This document shows positions 1-7,862 of a DNA stretch of 64,000 bases, one piece after another (the stretch's first letter is position 1; the number at the start of each line of letters is the position of its first letter). The notes beneath the pieces were generated by a model, which saw only the letters and a program-made list of their open reading frames with translations, was not told where the DNA came from and ran no database searches. A program made the position numbers and the translations under genes. This DNA comes from Oceanicola sp. D3 (GTDB taxonomy: Bacteria; Pseudomonadota; Alphaproteobacteria; Rhodobacterales; Rhodobacteraceae), in assembly GCF_006351965.1 (NCBI RefSeq), contig NZ_CP040932.1, forward strand, positions 62,001-126,000, written 5' to 3'.

Positions 1-941
1 TCGTTGCCAAGCTGCCAGCGGTAGAGACGCGCGGCGGCCTTGGAGGTGAACCCAGAGGCGTATTCGGCAGGCGGAATCTCGTCACTTTCAGGGTCTTCGC
101 TGTAGGTGATCAGCAGCGCCTCTTCCATGAAGCGGGCACGGCCCACGTTGAGGCGGCCATAGCCCATGGGGATTTGCGGGTTATCCACGGCGGCGCGGAA
201 GGCGGGGGCGAAGGCCTCGACCTCCATCCGCGTGAAGCTAGGGATGAGGCGCTGGTTTGGCACCATGTCCACCACCATCTCGGTGATCAGACCCACAAGG
301 CCATAGCCACCCATTGCCATGGCGAAAAGCTCGGCGTTCTCCGTGCGGCTGGCGGTGACAAGCTCGCCATCGGGCAGCACCATCTGCACCTCGCGCACGG
401 TGGCGCCCATCGGGCCATAAGGCACCGGCCAGCCGTGGGCATTGACCGAGAAGGTGGCAGCGAGCCCGAAATCGGAGTTGGATTGCATGACGGCGGGGCC
501 AAAACCCTGCGGATCAAGCGCGGCGATCACCTCGTACCAGCGGGCACCTGCGTGGGCACGGTAGGTGCTTGCGGCGGTGTCAAGCTCCACGAAGGGGTTG
601 CGATAGCTGATCGCCGTGCCCTCGCGAGGGATTGCCTGCCCACCCATCGAGTGCCGTGCCGCGCCAAGGTTCACCGGGCGGCCCTCCGCCTGCGCCTCTT
701 TCAGCTCGGCGCGCAACTTGGCCACTAGCGCCTCGCCCGGATCGTCGGTGAGGATGACATGCTTGGCCACCGGGGTTTCGCTGAGGCCGGAGGCGTCGTT
801 CATCGTGTTCACGCGGCCCTCGGGCGCAAGCGAGCGGGTGCCTGCCAGCACCGGCACGTCGCTCTTCAACCACTTGGCCCCGGCCACTCCTGCCGCCGCC
901 CCCGCGCCAAAAACCACGGCCCTGCGGCCCAACTTGCCCAT
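1..941 (-). CDS. FAD-binding oxidoreductase (PCMH-type), 3' end beyond the window
   Basis: A reading frame starts with ATG at 941 and runs leftward off the window without a stop, giving 313 codons. The N-terminus has two arginines followed by a glycine/alanine-rich hydrophobic stretch (about residues 6-22), which may be a Tat-like signal or membrane anchor. Residues 93-101 read GAARHSMGG, the FAD-binding loop of PCMH/BerBE-type oxidases such as L-gulonolactone oxidase and DprE1-like enzymes. The surrounding sequence (a Pro/Gly-rich first half, then GGYGLVGLITE) also matches that fold. The substrate cannot be told. It is divergent from the SGNH esterase gene, with 89 bp between the starts. Confidence 0.75.
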   Translation of the reverse strand, partial: MGKLGRRAVVFGAGAAAGVAGAKWLKSDVPVLAGTRSLAPEGRVNTMNDASGLSETPVAKHVILTDDPGEALVAKLRAELKEAQAEGRPVNLGAARHSMGGQAIPREGTAISYRNPFVELDTAASTYRAHAGARWYEVIAALDPQGFGPAVMQSNSDFGLAATFSVNAHGWPVPYGPMGATVREVQMVLPDGELVTASRTENAELFAMAMGGYGLVGLITEMVVDMVPNQRLIPSFTRMEVEAFAPAFRAAVDNPQIPMGYGRLNVGRARFMEEALLITYSEDPESDEIPPAEYASGFTSKAAARLYRWQLGN

Positions 942-1030
942 CACACACCCTCGCTTTTGCGCCATCTTGCCAATGGACGCCGCTCCGGAAAACGTAAAAA
1001 CTGAGCAGCGGGGATTGCAGGGAGACAACC

Positions 1031-1660
1031 GTGGCACAAAGGATTCTATGCTTTGGCGACAGCAACACCTTCGGCACACCGCCGATGGAGGCCCACGGCG
1101 GACATGCGCGCTTTGGCCCCGACACCCGCTGGCCCCGGGTCATGGCAGAGGCCATGGGCGGGGTTGAGCTGATCGAAGAAGGGCTGCCGGGGCGCACCAC
1201 CTGCCACGATGACCCGGTGATGGGCGCTTTCATGAACGCGGAGCCGGCCCTGCGAATTGCGCTGCGCAGCCATGCCCCGCTGGACCGACTGCTGATCATG
1301 TTGGGAACGAATGACCTCAAAGCCCGCTTTGCGCCCTCTGCCCGAAAGATCGCCGCCGGTCTTGCAGGACTGCTGGACATCGCGGCCAGCGCCCTCGAGG
1401 CGCCAAGAAGCCCCGGCCTGAAGATCACCCTGATCGCGCCGCCCGCGCCGATCGAGGCAGGGCTCTTCGCCGCGGAGTTTGCCGGGGCCGCCCGTATAAG
1501 GCCAGAGCTTGCTCCGGCCCTGAGGACCCTCGCAGCATCGCGTGGTCTGGATTTTTTTGACGCTGGGTCGCAAATATCGGTGAGCCCGGTGGACGGCATT
1601 CACATCGCGGCTTCCGACCATATTGCGCTTGGAAGGGCGCTGGCAGCACATCTCGGCTGA
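1031..1660 (+). CDS. SGNH/GDSL-family hydrolase (arylesterase-like)
   Basis: The 209-residue product carries the block I motif GDSN with nucleophile Ser11 (residues 9-12), block III GTND at 92-95, and the C-terminal DGIH with Asp188 and His191, so the whole catalytic triad is present. No signal peptide is visible, which suggests a cytoplasmic esterase or arylesterase. The start is a GTG at 1031 because a GGAG sits 8-12 bases upstream and the GDSN motif must lie near the N-terminus. The gene is convergent with xthA across a palindromic repeat. The physiological ester is unknown. Confidence 0.85.
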   Translation: MAQRILCFGDSNTFGTPPMEAHGGHARFGPDTRWPRVMAEAMGGVELIEEGLPGRTTCHDDPVMGAFMNAEPALRIALRSHAPLDRLLIMLGTNDLKARFAPSARKIAAGLAGLLDIAASALEAPRSPGLKITLIAPPAPIEAGLFAAEFAGAARIRPELAPALRTLAASRGLDFFDAGSQISVSPVDGIHIAASDHIALGRALAAHLG

Positions 1661-1782
1661 TTTCGCCGCGCCTACGCGCGCCGACCGGGGGCGCCTCGCT
1701 TCGCTCGGCGTGGCCTGCGTCTCATCCGCATTTTCTGCCTCACCGTCGCGAGGACTGACAGGGGTTACCAGAAGAGATTTTG

Positions 1783-1900
1783 GGCCTCCGGCGGGGAGTA
1801 TTTGGAGCAAGAAAATGAACAACTTGATTCAAATTGCCCGCACTTGCTCTCATTTTCTTGCCGTAAATACTCCCGGGGGTGTGGGGGCAGGCCCCCACTG
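1783..1900. repeat. Inverted pair of intergenic palindromic repeats
   Basis: Two copies of the same element face each other. The left copy (1783-1819) contains GAGTATTTGGAGCAAGAAAA. The right copy (1850-1900) contains the reverse complement with small changes (TTTTCTTGCCGTAAATACTC), followed by a G-run/C-run hairpin (GGGGGCAGGCCCCC). A third copy is at 55461-55512. The element fills the gap between the convergent SGNH and xthA genes, where it may work as a bidirectional terminator or REP-like element. Its function is inferred. Confidence 0.75.
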
Positions 1901-1918
1901 TGCCGCCTGCTGCTCGCG

Positions 1919-2707
1919 CTACAGGTCGAATTCCGCGAAGACGGGGGCGTGGTCGGACGGTTTTTCCCAGCCGCGCACTGAGCGGAGGATGCGGCTGGAG
2001 TGGGCAGCGTTTGAGATATCGGGCGTGGCCCAGATATGGTCCAGCCGGCGGCCTTTGTCGGCGGCATCCCAATCTTTTGCACGGTAAGACCACCAGCTGT
2101 AGAGCAGCCCCTCGGGGATGTCCTTGCGGGTGATGTCGACCCATTTGCCCGCGTCCTGCGTCGCGCCCAGCGCCTCCACCTCAACGGGGGTATGAGAGAC
2201 GATCTTCAGCAGTTTCTTGTGATCCCATACGTCATCTTCACGCGGGGCGATGTTGAGGTCTCCAACGAGAATGGCCTTTTCGGGTGTTTCGGCGTGGAAG
2301 GCATCGCGCATCTCGGAGAGGTAATCGAGCTTTTGGCCGAACTTTTCGTTCACCTCCCGGTCAGGCACATCGCCTCCTGCGGGGACGTAGAAGTTGTGGA
2401 TTGTCACGCCGCTCTCAAGCTTGCCAGCGATGTGGCGGGCGTGGCCGAGCTTGGCGTAATCCGCCGCGCCAGCCTCTTCCATCGGCAGCTTGGAGAGGAT
2501 CGCCACGCCGTTGTAGCCCTTCTGGCCGCGTGCAACCATGTGGGTGTAACCCAGCGCTTGAAAGATCTCGACCGGGATCTTGTCGACCGGGCTCTTGCAC
2601 TCCTGCAGGCAGAGCACATCGGGGGTTTCCTCACGCATCAGACGCGCCACAAGATCGGCCCTGAGCCGCACCGAGTTGATGTTCCATGTTGCCAGTGAAA
2701 ATGCCAT
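1919..2707 (-). CDS. xthA: Exodeoxyribonuclease III
   Basis: The 262-residue product matches the EEP-fold AP endonuclease/exonuclease III family over its full length. The Mg-binding and catalytic residues are visible: Asn10 (TWNIN), Glu36 (LQECK), Asp150 and Asn152 (GDLNIAP), and a terminal SDHAPV with Asp252-His253. It incises at abasic sites and removes 3' blocking groups in base-excision repair in the cytoplasm. The start ATG at 2707 places the conserved first strand at residues 3-9 as usual. It is divergent from an exported protein gene and appears monocistronic. Confidence 0.95.
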   Translation of the reverse strand: MAFSLATWNINSVRLRADLVARLMREETPDVLCLQECKSPVDKIPVEIFQALGYTHMVARGQKGYNGVAILSKLPMEEAGAADYAKLGHARHIAGKLESGVTIHNFYVPAGGDVPDREVNEKFGQKLDYLSEMRDAFHAETPEKAILVGDLNIAPREDDVWDHKKLLKIVSHTPVEVEALGATQDAGKWVDITRKDIPEGLLYSWWSYRAKDWDAADKGRRLDHIWATPDISNAAHSSRILRSVRGWEKPSDHAPVFAEFDL

Positions 2708-2799
2708 GCCCGCCTCCGTTGTTCCGGGTCGGGATAGCGCGGGCGAAGCCGGGTTTCCACCCCTTGCCCTGCCGCAGCTGACAGCGCAGGCTCGGGCGC

Positions 2800-3768
2800 A
2801 TGAAACAGCTCCTTGTCGCCGCCCTCCTTGCCCTTGCCGCCCTGCCGGGCCGGGCCGATGCCCCGCCGCAGGGGAGCTTCATGCTGGGCAGTTACATCTG
2901 GCCCGAGCACGTGCTGCCACGCTCGGTGGTGCTGACCTTCGAGGGCGAACAGATGCAGCTCCACTTCCTGTATCCGCTGCCTTTAGATCACGCGGCCTGC
3001 GACCGGGAGGGGGTATGCGAGCCAAGGGTGCAGGCCGCCACGGCAACCGCGCGGATCGATGCGGGAAAACTGGTGCTCGAGGCATTCGAGATCGACAGGG
3101 ACGCTGCCATCGAGCCTTCCACCGTGACCCACGTCGGCATGCCGCAGGACGCCGTCTACACCAACTTCGCGATCAGCTTTCTCCAGATGGCCCGCTTTGC
3201 TCCAAACGCGCACGGGTTCACACTGGACAGCGCCGGCACGACGCTGGAGTTCTTCGAGGTGCGCGGTGACGACGCTTTGGCGATTGCCGCGCTGCCGGTG
3301 ATCTTTGAGCAGTCCATTGCCAAGATGGCGGGCTGCGAGGTGCGGGCGCTGGCCCCCTTGCTGGCCGAGACCGAACCAACGGAGAAAGAGGCACGGTTTC
3401 AGCGGGTGGTGCGCGGCTTTGGCACCTCGTTGGACTATGATTTTGCAGCGCGCCGGGCCGCGCCGAGGATGGCGGAGCCGACCGAAGAAGAGAGGATGCA
3501 GGCGGCGAAGCTGCGGGCCGCCTCCGGACTGCCGGGGATGGTGGCGGGGATCTTTCGCACCTCCGAAGATGGAGGCGTCGACGAGTTCAGGGCACAGATG
3601 GGGCTGAAGATGTTCCGCGACGATGCCGAGGCCTTCGACGCTGTGGTGGCCGCCTATGGTGAAGCCCTGCCCGACATGATCGCCTTTTTGCGCTACGTGC
3701 CCACGGTGCCGGACCGGCTCAACGTTGACGGCCTCTGCGCAGACCCGTCGCTGGGCTTCATGGACTGA
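2800..3768 (+). CDS. Exported protein of unknown function
   Basis: The 322-residue product begins MKQLLVAALLALAALPGRADA, a clear Sec signal peptide with cleavage expected near residue 20. The mature part has no membrane segment. It has a Cys pair around residues 67 and 72, mixed alpha/beta character, and a charged region near residues 188-245. I recognise no domain. No strong Shine-Dalgarno precedes the ATG at 2800; it was chosen because it begins the signal peptide. It stands alone between xthA (divergent) and the alpha/beta hydrolase (convergent). It is likely a periplasmic protein. Confidence 0.6.
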   Translation: MKQLLVAALLALAALPGRADAPPQGSFMLGSYIWPEHVLPRSVVLTFEGEQMQLHFLYPLPLDHAACDREGVCEPRVQAATATARIDAGKLVLEAFEIDRDAAIEPSTVTHVGMPQDAVYTNFAISFLQMARFAPNAHGFTLDSAGTTLEFFEVRGDDALAIAALPVIFEQSIAKMAGCEVRALAPLLAETEPTEKEARFQRVVRGFGTSLDYDFAARRAAPRMAEPTEEERMQAAKLRAASGLPGMVAGIFRTSEDGGVDEFRAQMGLKMFRDDAEAFDAVVAAYGEALPDMIAFLRYVPTVPDRLNVDGLCADPSLGFMD

Positions 3769-3816
3769 CCTCCGCCACCGGGCGGCAAACAAAACATGGA
3801 ATGCGCCGGAAGGCGC

Positions 3817-4788
3817 TCAATTGGATTGCGTTTGCACCCAGACGAGCGCGTCGTTCAGCGCGGCCATGAAGGCGGCGGGGTCTTCGATCTGCGGGATGTG
3901 GCCGAGGCCGTCCAGCTTCCAGAGGCGCGCGCCCTCCACCAGCGCGGCGAGTTGTTCGCCCTGGGCCAGCGGGGTTGCGGTGTCTTCCACGCCCCAGAGG
4001 ATGCCGACCGGAAGCGTCAGCCCGCGCCAGCCCTCTTGGGTCACGCTGGCCGCGCCTTCGGGGCGAGTGACGAGGGTGGGCAGCCAGTCGGCCATGGCGG
4101 CGGTGGTGCCCGCGCGCTTCATCGGGGCGTTCAGCGTGGCCACATAGGGGGCGGCGCGCTCTTTCTTGTGCAGGAAGGCCTTCAGCATGGGCTTCATCGC
4201 CCAGGGGTTGGTGATGGTGGCCGAGACAGCAAGTTGGCGCAGCGGGCCGGATCGCAGCGGCAGCGGCGGCGGGCCGGGCTGAGCCTCAAGCCCGATGGCG
4301 CCGTCCACCACGATGAACCCGGCGAAGGCCTGCGGCTTGGCCATGACGGCCTCGGCCCCCGCGCCTGCGCCGAAGCTATGGGCCACCAGCACCGGCCGCA
4401 CGTCGAGCGCTTCGGTCAGCGCCAGCACGCGCTGGCCCTGTGTCACACGGCTGTAGTCACCCGCCGCATCCCGCTCCGACCAGCCCATCGGGGGCATGTC
4501 GAAGGCGATGGCGCGGTAGCCTGCGCCCTCCAGCGCAACGATGGTTTCATCCCAGAAGGCCGACCAACCAACCGAGCCATGCACCAGCAGCACCGGGGTC
4601 GCTTCCTTGGGGCCGTAGTCTATCACGTAGACCTCGCCCATCGCGGTTTGCACCATGCTGCCCCAGCGGGCCGCTTCGGTTTGGGTTTCGCGCAGGGCGG
4701 CCATGCCGCGCAGCGCAAGCAGGGCAACGACGACGATCACCACCAGAACGGCGGCAAGCTTCAGGAGGAACTTGATGAAACGGCCCAC
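3817..4788 (-). CDS. Membrane-anchored alpha/beta hydrolase
   Basis: A single N-terminal hydrophobic helix (about residues 6-27) precedes an alpha/beta-hydrolase fold. The oxyanion HG is at 70-71, nucleophile Ser138 is in AHSFG, the acid is probably the Asp of WGVEDTATP, and the base is the His of LGHIPQIE. The catalytic domain therefore probably faces the periplasm. The GTG start at 4788 was preferred over an in-frame upstream codon at 4857 because the longer form would extend into the upstream L,D-transpeptidase gene; the chosen start lies 4 bases after that gene's stop. The two are probably co-transcribed. The substrate is unknown. Confidence 0.75.
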   Translation of the reverse strand: MGRFIKFLLKLAAVLVVIVVVALLALRGMAALRETQTEAARWGSMVQTAMGEVYVIDYGPKEATPVLLVHGSVGWSAFWDETIVALEGAGYRAIAFDMPPMGWSERDAAGDYSRVTQGQRVLALTEALDVRPVLVAHSFGAGAGAEAVMAKPQAFAGFIVVDGAIGLEAQPGPPPLPLRSGPLRQLAVSATITNPWAMKPMLKAFLHKKERAAPYVATLNAPMKRAGTTAAMADWLPTLVTRPEGAASVTQEGWRGLTLPVGILWGVEDTATPLAQGEQLAALVEGARLWKLDGLGHIPQIEDPAAFMAALNDALVWVQTQSN

Positions 4789-4792
4789 GGGA

Positions 4793-5338
4793 TTACTCGC
4801 TGATGGTGATGGGGGTGCCATCGGGCACCAGTGACCAGATCTCGCGCATCTCGGCATCGGTCACGGCAATGCAGCCGTTGGTCCAATCCCACGCGCGGTG
4901 CAGCCCGCCAATCCAGCCCCAGCCGTTAGCGATGCCGTGGATCATGATGTCGCCGCCGGGGCTGTGGCCCGCCGCCTCGGCACGGGCGCGGTCATCGGCA
5001 TTGGGGTAGGAGATGTGCAGGCTGAGGTGGGCGATGGAGTTCGGGTTGCGCCAGTCAATCACGTAGCTGCCGGTGGGGGTGCGCTCGTCGCCCTCGCGGG
5101 CCTTGTGGCCCTCGGGCGCGGCACCGAGGCTGATGGTGTAGCTGGCGATTGCCTCGCCATTCCGCAGAAGGTCCATACGGCGGGCGGATTTGTCGACCAG
5201 GATCTCATCGGCCTGCGCCGCCTCGGGGGCCATAGCAGGGGCTGTGCCCGAACCGACGCGCGCCATTGCGGCGGTGTAGGCCACGAGGCCGAGGGCGAGG
5301 ACGGCGAGGGTGGCCGCGATCTTCAGAACACGTTTCAT
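4793..5338 (-). CDS. L,D-transpeptidase (YkuD) family protein
   Basis: The 181-residue product has an N-terminal signal or anchor (residues 5-26) and a YkuD domain. The conserved HG is at His134, and the catalytic Cys156 lies in DWTNGCIAV. Classical 3-3 crosslinking enzymes have S/T-H-G-C before the cysteine, whereas this one has T-N-G-C, as in YafK/ErfK-like relatives. It may therefore act as a transpeptidase or as an amidase on diaminopimelate bonds. It is expected to act on periplasmic peptidoglycan. It is first in a pair with the downstream alpha/beta hydrolase and is separated from cenR by a terminator and a palindromic repeat. Confidence 0.85.
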   Translation of the reverse strand: MKRVLKIAATLAVLALGLVAYTAAMARVGSGTAPAMAPEAAQADEILVDKSARRMDLLRNGEAIASYTISLGAAPEGHKAREGDERTPTGSYVIDWRNPNSIAHLSLHISYPNADDRARAEAAGHSPGGDIMIHGIANGWGWIGGLHRAWDWTNGCIAVTDAEMREIWSLVPDGTPITISE

Positions 5339-5368
5339 GCGAGCGGTTTAGCACCCCGCTCACAGCCC

Positions 5369-5437
5369 GTCATCCTCGGGCTCGACCCGAGGATCTGCCA
5401 GACACCGAGAGATCCTCGGGTCAGGCCCGAGGATGAC
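5369..5437. repeat. Long inverted repeat of the GTCATCCTCGGG type
   Basis: Two 27-base arms at 5369-5395 and 5411-5437 are near-perfect reverse complements separated by 15 bases. Each arm is itself a small palindrome (ATCCTCGGG...CCCGAGGAT). The element lies between the cenR terminator and the start of the L,D-transpeptidase gene. Similar GTCATCCTCGGG elements are dispersed in many alphaproteobacterial genomes. It could fold into a large RNA hairpin in either direction. Confidence 0.8.
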
Positions 5438-5457
5438 ACCCAGCCGATGCAGGCACC

Positions 5458-5486
5458 AAAAAAAGGCCCGGGCGCAAACCCGGGCC
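5458..5486 (-). terminator. Rho-independent terminator of cenR
   Basis: On the minus strand an 8-bp perfect GC stem (GGCCCGGG / CCCGGGCC, 6-base loop) is followed by a run of seven T. It lies 47 bases after the cenR stop codon and in the right orientation. Confidence 0.85.
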
Positions 5487-5532
5487 AGTCCAACAGGGAG
5501 GTGTGGCCATTACCCCGGCCACGGAGGGATTT

Positions 5533-6219
5533 TTATGCCACCAGCCGGTAGCCGCCGCTCTCGGTCACCAGAAGGCGCGCGTTGCTCGGATCAGGCTCGA
5601 TCTTCTGGCGTAGGCGGTAGATGTGGGTTTCCAGCGTGTGCGTGGTCACACCCGCGTTGTAGCCCCAGACCTCGTGCAGCAGGATATCGCGTGGCACCAC
5701 GCCCTCGGATGCCCGGTAGAGGAACTTCAGGATGTTCGTCTCTTTCTCGGTGAGGCGAATTTTCTTCTCGGCGTCATCCACCAGCATCTTCATCGAGGGC
5801 TTGAAGGTATACGGCCCAAGCTGGAACACGGCATCTTCCGATTGCTCGTGCTGGCGCAGCTGGGCGCGGATGCGGGCCAGCAGCACCGGAAACTTGAAGG
5901 GTTTGGTCACATAGTCGTTCGCGCCCGCATCAAGGCCGAGGATGGTGTCGGCATCGCTGTCTTGGCCGGTGAGCATCAGGATCGGGCATTTGACCCCCTG
6001 CTTGCGCATCAGCTTGCACAGCTCGCGGCCATCGGTATCGGGCAGGGCCACGTCGAGGATCACCAAGTCGTAGATCGCGTTCTTGGCTTTTTCCATCGCG
6101 CCCGCGCCGTCTCCGGCTTCGAACACGTCAAAATCTTCTGTCATCACGAGCTGCTCGCTCAGCGCCTCGCGCAGGTCTTCGTCGTCATCGACGAGGAGAA
6201 TTTTCTTCAGGTTGGCCAT
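5533..6219 (-). CDS. cenR: OmpR-family response regulator, CenR-like
   Basis: The 228-residue product is a receiver plus winged-helix DNA-binding protein. The receiver shows the acidic cluster Asp11-13, phospho-acceptor Asp56 (LVILDVALP), switch Thr84 and Lys106 (TKPF). The C-terminal half has the OmpR/PhoB effector domain (TTHTLETHIYRLRQKIE). The wording of both domains resembles CenR, the envelope-controlling regulator that is essential in Caulobacter and Rhodobacter; this assignment is from memory, not a search. The ATG at 6219 has AAGGAG 7 bases upstream, so the longer frame is not used. No histidine kinase is adjacent, and cenK is also often unlinked. A terminator follows. Confidence 0.75.
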   Translation of the reverse strand: MANLKKILLVDDDEDLREALSEQLVMTEDFDVFEAGDGAGAMEKAKNAIYDLVILDVALPDTDGRELCKLMRKQGVKCPILMLTGQDSDADTILGLDAGANDYVTKPFKFPVLLARIRAQLRQHEQSEDAVFQLGPYTFKPSMKMLVDDAEKKIRLTEKETNILKFLYRASEGVVPRDILLHEVWGYNAGVTTHTLETHIYRLRQKIEPDPSNARLLVTESGGYRLVA

Positions 6220-6275
6220 GGAAGGCTCCTTTCTTCTGCTCTCTCGGATGTGTGAACGGTGCACGAGCTCGGCAA

Positions 6276-6290
6276 GATTTGCTGCAAATC
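6276..6290. promoter_or_regulatory. Perfect 7-bp inverted repeat in the cenR/ribA gap
   Basis: GATTTGC-T-GCAAATC is a perfect odd palindrome, 57 bases upstream of the cenR start and 92 bases upstream of ribA. Its position between two divergent genes fits an operator for a dimeric regulator, possibly autoregulation. The binding protein is unknown. Confidence 0.35.
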
Positions 6291-6381
6291 GCTCACGCAA
6301 CCGTGTGCGAGGGGGCGGAAATGTTTCATATTCCTACGAAAACCCACTAGATGTGCCCCGAGTTCCCCTGAGGTTTCACGC

Positions 6382-7449
6382 ATGAGCCTGCTGCCCACCC
6401 CACAAGAATTACGCGCCCGCGCCCGTGCCGATCTGCGGCTTGGGTTGCCTGTCGTGATCGTGGGCGAAGGGGAGGCGGCGCTGGTGATGGCCGCCGAGCA
6501 GGCCGCGCCGGAGCGCGTGGCCGAGCTGGCACAGGAGGGGGCCTACCTTGCAGTAACCGCCCGGCGGGCCGAGACGCTGAAGGCCCACGCCTATGACGGC
6601 GACATGGCGCGGCTGCTGCTCCCGAGTGACGGGCAGGCCGCTTGGGCGGCGGCGGTGGCCGATCCGGCGACCGACCTCGCAACGCCGATGAAAGGGCCAT
6701 TCAACGCGCTTCGCGGGGGTGAGGGCTGCCCTGAGCTTGCCCGCGCGGGCATTCGGCTGGCGAAGGAGGCGCGGGTGCTGCCCGCCGTGCTGTTGGCCCC
6801 GCTGACCGGACCTGCACCAGAAGGCCTGACACGGATCGCCGCGAAGGTGGGAGACGCGCTGCCCCCCTTTGCGGAGGCTATTTCGGCCCGCCTGCCGATG
6901 CGGCTTGCGGGTGCAGGCCGGGTGCATGTGTTTCGCCCCGAAGACGGGGCCGAGGAGCATTACGTGATTGAGGTGGGCCGCCCGGATCGGGACGCGCCAG
7001 TGCTGACCCGCCTGCATTCGGCCTGTTTCACCGGCGATGTTCTGGGCTCGCTGAAGTGCGATTGTGGCCCCCAGCTCCACGCCGCCTTGGCCGCGATGGG
7101 AGCCGAGGGCGGCGGCATGCTGCTTTATCTCAACCAAGAGGGCCGCGGCATTGGGCTGGCCAACAAGATGCGCGCCTATTCTCTTCAGGATCAGGGGTTT
7201 GACACGGTGGAGGCCAACCATCGGCTGGGCTTTGAGGATGACGAGCGCGACTTCAGGATTGGCGCCGCCCTGCTTGGCAAAATGGGTGTTGGCCAGATAC
7301 GGTTGATGACGAACAATCCCGCCAAGATCGCCATGATGGAGGCCCAGGGCGTAGAGGTGGTGGAACGGGTGCCGCTACAGGTGGGCCGCACCGCCGAGAA
7401 TGAAGGGTATCTGGCCACGAAGGCCGCAAAGTCGGGGCATTTGCTATGA
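6382..7449 (+). CDS. ribA: GTP cyclohydrolase II with an extra N-terminal domain
   Basis: The 355-residue product ends in a complete GTP cyclohydrolase II domain (about residues 170-355). Zn-binding cysteines are 215, 226 and 228 (C-x10-C-x-C), the catalytic block is NQEGRGIG, and the nucleotide-binding region TNNPAK is present. It makes the first committed riboflavin precursor in the cytoplasm. The first 165 residues do not look like an intact DHBP synthase and have no obvious catalytic motif; similar extensions occur in other Rhodobacteraceae. ATG 6382 is preceded by GAGG; the upstream in-frame extension would cross the cenR control region. The stop overlaps the next gene by 4 bases. Confidence 0.88.
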   Translation: MSLLPTPQELRARARADLRLGLPVVIVGEGEAALVMAAEQAAPERVAELAQEGAYLAVTARRAETLKAHAYDGDMARLLLPSDGQAAWAAAVADPATDLATPMKGPFNALRGGEGCPELARAGIRLAKEARVLPAVLLAPLTGPAPEGLTRIAAKVGDALPPFAEAISARLPMRLAGAGRVHVFRPEDGAEEHYVIEVGRPDRDAPVLTRLHSACFTGDVLGSLKCDCGPQLHAALAAMGAEGGGMLLYLNQEGRGIGLANKMRAYSLQDQGFDTVEANHRLGFEDDERDFRIGAALLGKMGVGQIRLMTNNPAKIAMMEAQGVEVVERVPLQVGRTAENEGYLATKAAKSGHLL

Positions 7450-7862
7450 CACCTGCCGCATTTCTGAACGCCGCCGCACGGCTTGAAGATTTCTCTCAGG
7501 CTGAAGTGGAGGCGGCGCTGGGGCTGCGGCTGACGGCCACGCGCAAATCGCAGGCCTGGGTCGGGTTCAATGCACCCGGGTCCGGGCCGTTCAGCGGCTT
7601 CGAGTTGCGCAGCCCCGGGCCTTCAGCGCGGTTCGGCGGGCTGCTGATTGCGCATTTCGGCCAGCCCGAGCCGATGACGCGGATGAAACCGCTGCTCGAT
7701 CAGCTGCGGTTTCTCCGGATCGAGCCAAACCCGCCGGGCGCAGGCGGGCCGCCCACGGCGGGCCATTGGTTTCAACTCGGGCCACATGAGCTGGCCGCGA
7801 CGGTTCTGCTTGGCGCGCCGGAGCGGGTGGCGGCGCTCGCCGTGCATGGCGCCTATCCGTGA
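7446..7862 (+). CDS. Conserved hypothetical protein
   Basis: The 138-residue product starts at an ATG overlapping the ribA stop (ATGA). It has no signal peptide or membrane segment. The sequence shows a predicted helical N-terminus (FLNAAARLEDFSQAEVEAAL) and a mixed centre with repeated FG/GF pairs and a GxW motif. I do not recognise a family. Translational coupling on both sides (ribA before it, an L,D-transpeptidase-like gene after it) suggests it belongs to the same transcript. No function is assigned. Confidence 0.6.
   Translation: MTPAAFLNAAARLEDFSQAEVEAALGLRLTATRKSQAWVGFNAPGSGPFSGFELRSPGPSARFGGLLIAHFGQPEPMTRMKPLLDQLRFLRIEPNPPGAGGPPTAGHWFQLGPHELAATVLLGAPERVAALAVHGAYP

Noticed and set aside
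1783-1900. Possible CRISPR-like repeats
   Set aside because: Two inverted copies and one distant copy, with no regular spacers, are palindromic elements rather than an array.
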